A stretch of DNA of 64,000 bases from CAZGRP01 sp964527995 (GTDB lineage Bacteria; Zhuqueibacterota; Zhuqueibacteria; Oceanimicrobiales; CAZGRP01). Positions within the stretch are counted from its first letter, which is position 1. Each line of letters starts with the position of its first letter. The stretch spans positions 1-64,000 of the forward strand of contig CAZGRP010000007.1 in assembly GCA_964527995.1 (NCBI GenBank), given 5' to 3'. Below the pieces are notes generated by a model that saw only the letters and a list, made by a program, of their open reading frames with translations, was not told where the DNA came from and did no database searches. Made by a program: the position numbers and the translations under genes. Below are positions 16,381 to 23,481 of the stretch, in pieces.

Positions 16381-18375
16381 ATGACCCTCAGTGAGATCAT
16401 TCTGACCGTTTTGATTGTTGCTGCGGTGGCGTTCTTCATCTGGAGCGTGGTGCGCAAGTATCTCTACATCCGTGCCGGCCAGGCCTCATACGAGCCGATA
16501 GCCGACTGGGGCAAGCGGGTGGAGCAGGTGCTGATCTACTTTTTTGGGCAGCGCAACGTCGTGCGCGAGCCGTCGGGATGGGGCCACTTTTTCATCTTTT
16601 GGGGTTTCAATGTGCTCGGCTTTGCCAGCCTGGAGATGTTCGCCCAAGGCTACGCTCCCGGCTTCCGCTGGGCAGGAATCGTGGGGCCAGCGGTGGGCGC
16701 GGTCTTCGGCACATTGTTCGATTTTTTCGGCTTGGCCGTCATCGTCGCTGTGATCATCGCCCTGATTCGCCGTTTTATCGTCCAGCCACCCCGGCTCCGC
16801 AAAGACTTCGAAGCCCGTTTCGACGCTACCCTCATTCTCGGCTTTATCCTGGCGCTGATGTTGGCCATGTTCTTCACGAACGGCTATGACATCAACATGG
16901 GTAGGGGTCCGGAGGGCTTCGTACCGGTATCCAAGCTCTTTGCCGGGTTCGTCGGTGGCACTCCGGGGGGAGCGGTGCCCTTCGGCCGGCAGTTCTTCTG
17001 GTGGGTGCACAATCTGGTGATTTTGATCTTCCTCGCCTACATCCCGCATTCGAAACACGTTCACATCGTCGGCGCTTTCCCGAACATCCTCCTGCGTCGT
17101 TTGGGCCGGCCACGGGGACGCCTGAAGAAGATCGACTTTGACGCGATCGATTTCGACGCCGACGATGTCCGCATCGGCGTCGGCAAGGTGGAGGACTTCA
17201 CCTGGCCTCAGCTCCTCGACCTCTACGCCTGCACCGAATGCGGTCGATGCCAGGACAACTGCCCGGCGTACAACTCGGGCAAGCTGCTCAATCCTGCGTT
17301 GCTCGTCCATGATCTGAAGCAGCACCTCAACAAGGTCGGCCCGCAGATTCTGCAGGGGAAGGACGATGGCCGTCCGGAATTGGTCGGCGAGGTGATCAAG
17401 GAAGAAGTCCTGTGGGGCTGCACCACCTGCCTGGCGTGCGTCGAGCACTGTCCTGTGTTCATCGAGCATGTGGACGACATCATCGACATGCGCCGCTATC
17501 TGACCATGGACCTGGGAAAGGTGTCACCCGAGGTTGCCAAGACCCTGGAAAACATGGAGAACGTCGGCAACCCGTGGGGCATGGCTCAGCAGAACCGCTT
17601 AAAGTGGGCGGAGGGCCTCGACGTTCCTCTGATGGCCGACAAAAAGGAGGTCGACTACCTCTATTGGGTCGGTTGTGCCGCAGCGTTCGATGCCCGTAAT
17701 CAAAACGTCGCTCGTTCCCTGGTCAAGATCATGCGGGCGGCTGGAATCGACTTTGCCATTCTCGGGATGGAGGAGAACTGCACCGGCGACTCGGCTCGAC
17801 GTCTCGGCCAGGAATACCTGTTTCAAATGATGGCAGAAAAAAACATCGAAACCCTGAACAAGTATCGCTTCAACCGCATCGTCACTGCCTGCCCGCACTG
17901 CTACAATACACTCAAGAACGAGTACAGCGATTTTGGCGGGCACTACGAAGTCGTCCATCACTCGGAACTCATCGAAGATCTCATTGACCAGGGAAAGATT
18001 CAGCTGAAGAAGAACCTCAAGCGAAGGGTCACTTACCACGATGCCTGCTACCTGGGCCGACACAACGGCGTCTACGACGCACCCCGATCTGCGGTGCGGG
18101 CTGTGGCCGCCAGCGATGTGGTGGAAATGAAACGGTCGCGCCAGAAGGGTCTGTGCTGCGGCGCGGGTGGCGGCATGATGTGGATGGACGAAGACCCGCA
18201 GAAACGTGTCAATCTCCTGCGGTTCGGCGATATCGAGAAGACCGGCGCCCAGATGGCGGCCGTAGCCTGTCCATTCTGCAACATCATGCTCGACGACGCC
18301 CGCAAAGCCAAGGGGAAAGAGGAAGACGTGGACGTGCGCGACATCGCTGAACTGACCGCTGAAGCGCTCGACTGA
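16381..18375 (+). CDS. Membrane-bound HdrD/HdrE-like iron-sulfur oxidoreductase
   Basis: This 664-residue fusion has about five N-terminal membrane helices (first one LSEIILTVLIVAAVAFFIW), similar to the haem-b type HdrE/NarI module. Two [4Fe-4S] motifs follow, CTECGRCQDNCP from residue 284 and CTTCLACVEHCP from residue 347. Last come two CCG domains (one with CPHCYN, the other with CCGAGGG and CPFCN), as in HdrD/GlpC. Such proteins transfer electrons between quinone and a soluble thiol/disulfide, lactate or ferredoxin-type partner; the substrate is unknown here. It lies 180 bases after the second nuo set, behind a terminator, and its stop is one base before thyX. Confidence 0.85.
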   Translation: MTLSEIILTVLIVAAVAFFIWSVVRKYLYIRAGQASYEPIADWGKRVEQVLIYFFGQRNVVREPSGWGHFFIFWGFNVLGFASLEMFAQGYAPGFRWAGIVGPAVGAVFGTLFDFFGLAVIVAVIIALIRRFIVQPPRLRKDFEARFDATLILGFILALMLAMFFTNGYDINMGRGPEGFVPVSKLFAGFVGGTPGGAVPFGRQFFWWVHNLVILIFLAYIPHSKHVHIVGAFPNILLRRLGRPRGRLKKIDFDAIDFDADDVRIGVGKVEDFTWPQLLDLYACTECGRCQDNCPAYNSGKLLNPALLVHDLKQHLNKVGPQILQGKDDGRPELVGEVIKEEVLWGCTTCLACVEHCPVFIEHVDDIIDMRRYLTMDLGKVSPEVAKTLENMENVGNPWGMAQQNRLKWAEGLDVPLMADKKEVDYLYWVGCAAAFDARNQNVARSLVKIMRAAGIDFAILGMEENCTGDSARRLGQEYLFQMMAEKNIETLNKYRFNRIVTACPHCYNTLKNEYSDFGGHYEVVHHSELIEDLIDQGKIQLKKNLKRRVTYHDACYLGRHNGVYDAPRSAVRAVAASDVVEMKRSRQKGLCCGAGGGMMWMDEDPQKRVNLLRFGDIEKTGAQMAAVACPFCNIMLDDARKAKGKEEDVDVRDIAELTAEALD

Positions 18376-18376
18376 C

Positions 18377-19903
18377 ATGCAGGAATCGTTCACAGACGCG
18401 GAAATCGCTCTCCTGCGGCCGTACGTCTCGAACATCGAGCGGCCCGTGTTCATCCTCCGCAATCTGCCCGAGGAAGTGATCGCCGTTCTGTTCGCCTACT
18501 ACAGCCGCAGCAGCGACTCGCTGAGACGTAACCTGCTGAGACTGATCCAGAATAAGGATGTCGACCTGGAGAGCGGAAGGCAGTGGACCGAGCCGGAAGG
18601 CCAAGAACTGGCCGCAGCGAGGGAGAAGGCCAGGAAATTTCACGAGAAGTGGGTGGTCGGCTATGGGCACGCCTCGGTAGCCGAACACGCTGTTGCCCAC
18701 ATCGCCATCGAAGAGGTCTCCATTCTTGCCAGCAAAGCGGTGGAGGACATGCGACTGGCGTCGTTCACCGAAAAGTCGACGCGCTATGTCGTCTTTGACG
18801 AGGACCACTTCTACACGCCTGCCGAGATCAGGGATTCCGCCTTTGCGGCCGAGTACGACCAGGTCCTGCGCCACCTGTTTCGGACGTACCTGAGCTTGAT
18901 GGAGGCCGTCACCGAGCAGATCCGCACCGCCATGCCGCGCCGTGCGGAGATGAGCGGGGAACGATACCGGGCCGCGGTCCGGGCGAAGGCGTGTGATATC
19001 CTTCGCTACCTGTTGCCAGCGGCCACGCGCACCAACCTGGGAATGACCATCAACGGCCGGGCACTCGAACATCTTCTGACCAAGATGTTTTCGAGCCCTC
19101 TGCGTGAGGTCCGCGACCTTGCTGCACTGGTGAAATCTGAAGCGCATACGGTGATCCCGACGCTGATCAAATACGCCGACTACAACCCCTACATCGCCGA
19201 GACGCGCCAGCAGTTCGAGAGGTTGGCCCGGGAACTCCTGCCGGCGCCGCAGAGACAGGCCGAGGAGAACCACGTAAGGCTGGTCGACTACCCTCACGAC
19301 GCCGAGGCAAGGCTGGTGGCCGCCATTCTCTTCGGGTTCAGCCGGCATGGGTATGAAGCCGTCCGGGCCCGTGTCCAACAGATGTCGCGACAGGAGCAGG
19401 AGAGGGTCATCGACGACTACCTGCGGCGCCGAGGTCCGCACGATCAACCGCTGCGAGCGCTCGAGACGCTTACCTACACGTTCGACGTGCTCATCGACTT
19501 CGGTGCCTATCGCGACATCCAGCGTCACCGCATAGCCACCCAGATCGTCCAGCCGCTGTCGACGACGTACGGCTACAGTACTCCGGAAGAGGTCGTGCGG
19601 TTCGGGCACCAGCACGTCTACGACCAGGCCATGGAGATGGCAATGGGTTTATACGAGCGCATGGCCGAGGCACTACCGCATGAGGCCGAGTACGTGCTGC
19701 CGCTGGCGTTCCGCCGCAGGCTACTCTTGACCTGCAATCTGCGCGAGCTGCATCATCTGATCTCGCTGCGCTCTTCCAAGGAAGGGCATGTTTCATACCG
19801 CCGGATCGCCCAGCAGCTCTTCCGGGAAGTCGAGAAGGTGCATCCGTTTCTGGCGCGATACATCCGCGTGGATTTGCAGGAGTATCCCATGGCTCGACTC
19901 TAA
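18377..19903 (+). CDS. thyX: Two-domain FAD-dependent thymidylate synthase-like protein
   Basis: This 508-residue protein is about twice the length of classical ThyX (about 220-270). The N-terminal half has GHASVAEH (97-104), MRLASFTEKSTRY (125-137, equal to the S-x-x-x-S-x-R-Y part of the ThyX motif) and TINGRALEHLL. The C-terminal half has QRHRIATQIVQPLSTTYGY (382-400), with the RHR part intact but Arg of the S-x-R-Y part lost, then NLRELHHLISLRSSKEGH, which retains the Leu-Arg pair. The N-half has Asp-Met where RH of RHR should be. The two halves therefore appear complementary, as in an internally duplicated enzyme where each active site uses both halves. ThyX makes dTMP from dUMP with methylene-THF, FAD and NADPH. 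Whether this form does so is unproven. Confidence 0.8.
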   Translation: MQESFTDAEIALLRPYVSNIERPVFILRNLPEEVIAVLFAYYSRSSDSLRRNLLRLIQNKDVDLESGRQWTEPEGQELAAAREKARKFHEKWVVGYGHASVAEHAVAHIAIEEVSILASKAVEDMRLASFTEKSTRYVVFDEDHFYTPAEIRDSAFAAEYDQVLRHLFRTYLSLMEAVTEQIRTAMPRRAEMSGERYRAAVRAKACDILRYLLPAATRTNLGMTINGRALEHLLTKMFSSPLREVRDLAALVKSEAHTVIPTLIKYADYNPYIAETRQQFERLARELLPAPQRQAEENHVRLVDYPHDAEARLVAAILFGFSRHGYEAVRARVQQMSRQEQERVIDDYLRRRGPHDQPLRALETLTYTFDVLIDFGAYRDIQRHRIATQIVQPLSTTYGYSTPEEVVRFGHQHVYDQAMEMAMGLYERMAEALPHEAEYVLPLAFRRRLLLTCNLRELHHLISLRSSKEGHVSYRRIAQQLFREVEKVHPFLARYIRVDLQEYPMARL

Positions 19904-19953
19904 AGCCCAGGGAACCACGGCGAGAAGCTAAACGACTTCTTGCCGAAAGCTCG

Positions 19954-20187
19954 ATGGAGTCGTCGCTGATGAAAGTTTTGTATCTGATGATGGGACTTTT
20001 CCTCTTGCCGTTCGGCGTCTTTGTGACCTACTTCGATCGCTACCTGGCGCAAAGGCAGGATGAGCTACGCCGGGCGGGATTGAGGGATGTCAATCTCTAC
20101 TGGCCGCTCACCGGGCCGCGTCCCTTCTCGGGCCCGACAATGATCTTCGCAGGTCTCGTGTTTCTGCTCGTATACTTCTTGACATAG
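19954..20187 (+). CDS. Small two-helix membrane protein
   Basis: This unrecognised 77-residue protein has one hydrophobic segment near the N-terminus (VLYLMMGLFLLPFGVFVTYF) and one at the very C-terminus (IFAGLVFLLVYFL). They are joined by a charged loop, so both ends may lie on the same side. The start could be ATG 19954 or ATG 19969; neither has a strong ribosome site. It is the first of two tiny membrane proteins that flank the alcohol dehydrogenase gene, whose ATG is 16 bases downstream. Confidence 0.6.
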   Translation: MESSLMKVLYLMMGLFLLPFGVFVTYFDRYLAQRQDELRRAGLRDVNLYWPLTGPRPFSGPTMIFAGLVFLLVYFLT

Positions 20188-20203
20188 AGGAGGCCGAGCC
20201 AGA

Positions 20204-21244
20204 ATGAAGGCGATGGTACTGAACAGGCTCTGTAGCCTCGAAGAGAACAACACCCCGCTCCAACTCGCGGAGCTACCGGTTCCCGAGCCGGGAGAAAAGG
20301 AGATCCTGATACGCGTGACGGCCTGTGGGGTCTGCCATACCGAGCTGGACGAGATCGAGGGCAGGACGCCTCCACCTCGCCTGCCGGTGATCTTGGGCCA
20401 CCAGGTGGTCGGCCGGGTTGAAGAGCTGGGTCCCAAGGCGGGGCGTTACGCACCAGGGGAAAGGGTAGGGGTTGCGTGGATCTATTCCGCCTGTGGGAAA
20501 TGCAAGTTCTGCCTGCGGGGCGACGAGAATCTGTGCGCGGATTTCAGGGCGACGGGAAGGGACGCCAATGGTGGGTATGCGGAGTACATGGCGGCTCCCG
20601 AAGACTTCGCCTACAGAATCCCCGACACCTTCTCCGACGTGGAGGCCGCCCCACTTCTGTGTGCCGGGGCCATCGGCTACCGCTCTCTCAGGCTAACTGG
20701 GATGAGAGATGGACAAAACCTGGGCCTGACCGGATTTGGTGCTTCCGGGCACCTGGTGCTGAAGCTGGCGAGGTACCAGTACCCCAATTCCAAGGTTTTC
20801 GTCTTTGCCAGAAGCGAGAAGGAGAGAGAATTCGCCAGGGAGTTGGGTGCGGCCTGGGCAGGGGACACCGAAGAGGAGTCGCCGGAGAAGTTGGCCGCCA
20901 TCATCGATACCACGCCGGTGTGGAAGCCCGTGGTCGAGGCTCTGAAGAATCTGGAGCCGGGTGGCAGGCTGGTCATCAACGCCATCCGCAAGGAGGAAGT
21001 CGACAAGCAGTATCTACTCCGGCTGGACTACCCGTCTCATCTCTGGCTGGAGAAGGAGATCAAAAGCGTTGCCAATGTCACCCGGCGGGACGTCAGTGAA
21101 TTCTTGGAGACAGCAGCTCAGATTCCGATCAAGCCTGAAGTGCAGGAATACACGCTGGAAGAGGCCAACCAGGCTCTCGTCGAACTGAAGGAGCGAAAGA
21201 TCCGCGGGGCCAAGGTGCTGTTGCCAAAGCGGCGTGTCGATTAG
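20204..21244 (+). CDS. Zinc-dependent alcohol dehydrogenase (MDR family)
   Basis: This 346-residue medium-chain dehydrogenase has the catalytic zinc ligands in CGVCHTELDEIEG and GHQVVGRVEELG. The structural zinc cysteines are CGKCKFCLRGDENLC. The coenzyme domain has GLTGFGASGHLVLKLAR where GxGxxG is usual. AGGAGG lies upstream of the ATG. It probably oxidises or reduces an alcohol/aldehyde pair with NAD(P). The neighbours (two small membrane proteins, a GrdB-like protein, an O-methyltransferase and a selenoprotein) do not reveal the substrate. Confidence 0.85.
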   Translation: MKAMVLNRLCSLEENNTPLQLAELPVPEPGEKEILIRVTACGVCHTELDEIEGRTPPPRLPVILGHQVVGRVEELGPKAGRYAPGERVGVAWIYSACGKCKFCLRGDENLCADFRATGRDANGGYAEYMAAPEDFAYRIPDTFSDVEAAPLLCAGAIGYRSLRLTGMRDGQNLGLTGFGASGHLVLKLARYQYPNSKVFVFARSEKEREFARELGAAWAGDTEEESPEKLAAIIDTTPVWKPVVEALKNLEPGGRLVINAIRKEEVDKQYLLRLDYPSHLWLEKEIKSVANVTRRDVSEFLETAAQIPIKPEVQEYTLEEANQALVELKERKIRGAKVLLPKRRVD

Positions 21245-21256
21245 GAGGGATGCATT

Positions 21257-21463
21257 ATGCAGCCGTTTGACTCGGGTGTCGGGTTGGTTGGCGGTTTCTT
21301 TTTCATCTTTTGGCTGTTGACGATGGGGGCCATCGTTGTCGGCTACCTGGTGTTGCTCGTGGCTGTCTGGCGTGGCATGAAGGCGCATGAAGCGATCGCC
21401 CAGACGATGAAGGAGCTGGTTCTCCACCTCAAATCCCAACCGCGGCCGGCGGAGTCGGAATGA
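21257..21463 (+). CDS. Small single-helix membrane protein
   Basis: This unrecognised 68-residue protein has one long hydrophobic stretch (residues about 8-38, LVGGFFFIFWLLTMGAIVVG and onward), then a short charged amphipathic tail (MKAHEAIAQTMKELVLHLK). AGGAGG precedes the ATG. It sits between the alcohol dehydrogenase and the GrdB-like gene with 12- and 3-base gaps, so it is translated with them. It may anchor or assemble a partner; this is inference only. Confidence 0.65.
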   Translation: MQPFDSGVGLVGGFFFIFWLLTMGAIVVGYLVLLVAVWRGMKAHEAIAQTMKELVLHLKSQPRPAESE

Positions 21464-21466
21464 GCC

Positions 21467-22276
21467 GTGTTGCCCAACCGACTCAAAGGGCTCGCCGTTT
21501 TCGCGGGGCGATACCTGCAACACGTGACTCCGGGACTGGTGGAGTTTGGCATCCGCCATTTCCCGTTCGTGAAAAGGGGAGAGCCCCCCTGGGCCCCCAT
21601 GCGACTGCCGTTGCCACGGGCCAACATCGCTCTGATCACCTCTGCAGGGCTCTACCCGCCAGGCGATCGGCCGTTCGACATGAAGGCGCTTCTGGGAGAC
21701 TGGAGCATCCGGCTGCTGCCCAGTGAACTGTCGGCCAACGACATGCTGCTGTCGGCGGTGCAGTACGACCGCAGCCAGGTGGACCGGGACAAGAATGTGG
21801 TCTATCCAGTCGACCGACTGCGTGAACTGATCGCCGAGGGAGTGGTGGCGGAAATGCCTCGTCAGCACATCGGCATGATGGGCTACGTGCTCGACAGCAA
21901 GGCTTTGGTGCGCCAGACGGCTCCAGAAATCATCGCTCACCTACGCCGGCAGTACGTCGACGCGGTCGTCCTGGTGCCGGCTTGCATCTTTTGCCATCAA
22001 ACCCTCGGCCTGGTCGCCCGGGAGATCGAGGCCGCCGGCATCCCGACGGTGATGCTGGCCAACCTGGAACGGCCGGTGCGGGCCATCCAGCCGCCGCGCA
22101 CCGTGCTCAGCAACGCCGCCTGCGGGCACACCCTCGGTCCCGCCAGCAGCTCGCGGTTTCAACGCGAACGCTTGCGGCTTGCATTGCAGCAACTTGAGGA
22201 GATGGACAGGCCCGGCGGTGTCCTGCGTGTGGAGGGTATCGAAACCACGGCTGCCCACTGCCTGCATGTCTTTTAG
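21467..22276 (+). CDS. Glycine/sarcosine/betaine reductase selenoprotein B family protein, cysteine form
   Basis: This 269-residue protein begins at GTG, 3 bases after the previous stop. It matches the GrdB/PrdB family: ANIALITSAGLYPPGDRPFD, then DWSIRLLPSE, YDRSQVDRDKNVVYPVDRL, GMMGYVLD, and VLVPACIFCHQTLGLVAREI. In glycine reductase the position equal to Cys173 (ACIFCH) is selenocysteine; here both positions 173 and 176 are cysteine. It is shorter than true GrdB and no GrdA, GrdC, GrdD or GrdE genes are present, so it is not a classical amino-acid reductase complex. It could reduce a C-heteroatom bond or act as a redox protein. It lies under 700 bases before the Sec-containing gene. Confidence 0.75.
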   Translation: MLPNRLKGLAVFAGRYLQHVTPGLVEFGIRHFPFVKRGEPPWAPMRLPLPRANIALITSAGLYPPGDRPFDMKALLGDWSIRLLPSELSANDMLLSAVQYDRSQVDRDKNVVYPVDRLRELIAEGVVAEMPRQHIGMMGYVLDSKALVRQTAPEIIAHLRRQYVDAVVLVPACIFCHQTLGLVAREIEAAGIPTVMLANLERPVRAIQPPRTVLSNAACGHTLGPASSSRFQRERLRLALQQLEEMDRPGGVLRVEGIETTAAHCLHVF

Positions 22277-22313
22277 GTCTTTACCTCCATAACGAAGCGC
22301 CTGGAGCAGTAGG

Positions 22314-22940
22314 ATGCACGCTCTGCAACCTGAATTTGAGAACTACCTATCCAAGATTTCGCCGCCGCCTCATCCGATTCTGGCAGAGATGGAGTCCTTT
22401 GCGCGCGAACGCGACTTCCCCATCGTCGGGCCCCTTGTTGGCCGTTTTCTCTACCAGTTGGTACGGGCGATTCAGGCCAAGCGCGTTTTCGAGCTTGGCT
22501 CTGGTTTTGGCTACTCCGCCTTCTGGATCGCCATGGCACTGCCGGAGGACGGCACTCTCATCTGCACCGAGGCGTCGCGCAACAATGTGGACCTGGGAGT
22601 CGAGTTTCTCGAACGCGGCGGTTTGGCGCAGAAGGTCGATTTCCGCGTCGGAGACGCTGTGAGGATCTTCGCCGAGTCTGAGGGTTCTTTCGACTTCGTC
22701 TTCAACGACGTTGACAAGCACCAGTATCCACAGGTGTTTGACCTTGTCGTTCCCAGAATCAAGCCCGGAGGTTTTTTTGTCAGCGACAACCTGCTCTGGC
22801 ATGGAAAAGTGTTCAGCGAGGCCGACGATGAAGACACCGTCGGCGTGCGTGAATTCACCCGGCGGATCTTCTCCGAGCCCGGCCTCTGGTCCACGATCAT
22901 TCCGCTTCGGGATGGCCTGGGGGTGTGCCTGAAGCTGTAA
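22314..22940 (+). CDS. SAM-dependent O-methyltransferase
   Basis: This 208-residue Rossmann-fold methyltransferase resembles the catechol/caffeoyl-CoA O-methyltransferase family. SAM motif I reads VFELGSGFGYSAFWIAMAL and the acidic residue ending strand 2 is in TLICTEAS. The metal/substrate region is FDFVFNDVDKHQYP, where Asp-Val-Asp-Lys matches the D-x-D-K pattern of cation-dependent members. SDNLLWHGKV follows. The substrate is unknown. The next gene, the ArsC-like selenoprotein, begins 21 bases after its stop with its own strong ribosome site. Confidence 0.85.
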   Translation: MHALQPEFENYLSKISPPPHPILAEMESFARERDFPIVGPLVGRFLYQLVRAIQAKRVFELGSGFGYSAFWIAMALPEDGTLICTEASRNNVDLGVEFLERGGLAQKVDFRVGDAVRIFAESEGSFDFVFNDVDKHQYPQVFDLVVPRIKPGGFFVSDNLLWHGKVFSEADDEDTVGVREFTRRIFSEPGLWSTIIPLRDGLGVCLKL

Positions 22941-22961
22941 TCACTGGGAGGGCAAAGACGC

Positions 22962-23321
22962 ATGAGTGACAGGAAACTCGCTTTCTACTGCAAGAGCACG
23001 TGAACGACATGTCGTAAGGCAAGAAGTTTCTTGCTCGAAAAGGGGGCTGAACTCGACGTCCGCATGTACGACAAGGAACCGTTCAGCGAAAAAGAGTTGA
23101 GGCAGCTGCTGCAGGGGGTGGATGTGCCTGTTTTCCTCAATCCACGGAATCGGCTTTATCGAGAGCGTAATTTCAAACAGCAGCCACCCGATCGAGAGGA
23201 AGCCATTCGCCTCATCCTGGAGGATCCCAACCTGCTGCGCAGACCGGTCCTCGTAGTCGACGGGCGCCGGATCTTCGGCTTCGATCGAGAAGAATATGAG
23301 CGGCTCGTCACAGGGGGGTGA
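22962..23321 (+). CDS. ArsC/Spx-family thioredoxin-fold selenoprotein with in-frame UGA (Sec14)
   Basis: Reading from ATG 22962, preceded at 9 bases by GGGAGGG (22946-22952), the frame is open to 23321 except for TGA at 23001-23003. Translating TGA as selenocysteine gives a 119-residue protein starting MSDRKLAFYCKSTUTTCRKA. The rest (FLLEKGAELDVRMYDKEPFS, a two-helix middle, and RRPVLVVDGRRIFGFDREEY) is a complete ArsC/Spx/YffB-like fold. In this family the motif is CxTC-RKA, with the first cysteine catalytic; the UGA falls exactly there, giving U-T-T-C. A SECIS-like hairpin follows. Starts after the UGA lack a ribosome site and would remove the active site. The likely role is thiol/selenol redox or reductase chemistry; arsenate reduction is only one option. 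Confidence 0.8.
23001..23034 (+). promoter_or_regulatory. UGA codon with bacterial SECIS-like hairpin
   Basis: After TGA (23001-23003) the stem GCAAGA (23019-23024) pairs perfectly with TCTTGC (23029-23034) around the loop AGTT (23025-23028). The loop starts 22 bases after the UGA and has G in its first two positions, which agrees with the known bacterial SECIS pattern (small stem, G in the apical loop, roughly 16-37 bases downstream). A 12-base palindrome ACGACATGTCGT (23004-23015) lies between. SelB would bind such a hairpin. Confidence 0.7.
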
Positions 23322-23354
23322 AGGGTCGGCGTGCAGCATCTTCGGCAGAAACGG

Positions 23355-23383
23355 TTGACTATTTCGGCCATGAATGCTATTTT
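23355..23383 (+). promoter_or_regulatory. Promoter candidate for E2-lipA
   Basis: TTGACT (23355-23360), a 17-base spacer and TATTTT (23378-23383) lie between the selenoprotein gene and the E2 gene, leaving a leader of roughly 90 bases before ATG 23482. Confidence 0.55.
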
Positions 23384-23481
23384 GATGCACACGATCTTTT
23401 CGGGGCGAGGTGGTTGGATTACTGGTGCCCCCCAAAACGTTGTTATCGGGGGCTGGCAAATTAGCAAGGAGACTGGCTTGC

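Noticed and set aside
21467..22276. Complete glycine or betaine reductase operon
   Set aside because: Only a GrdB-like protein is present, with cysteine instead of selenocysteine; GrdA, C, D and E are missing.
22962..23003. The TGA at 23001 as a simple nonsense mutation or sequencing error
   Set aside because: The ribosome site and the conserved residues on both sides of the UGA are intact, the UGA sits exactly at the catalytic cysteine, and a SECIS-like hairpin follows. A random stop would rarely meet all of these. It remains the main alternative.
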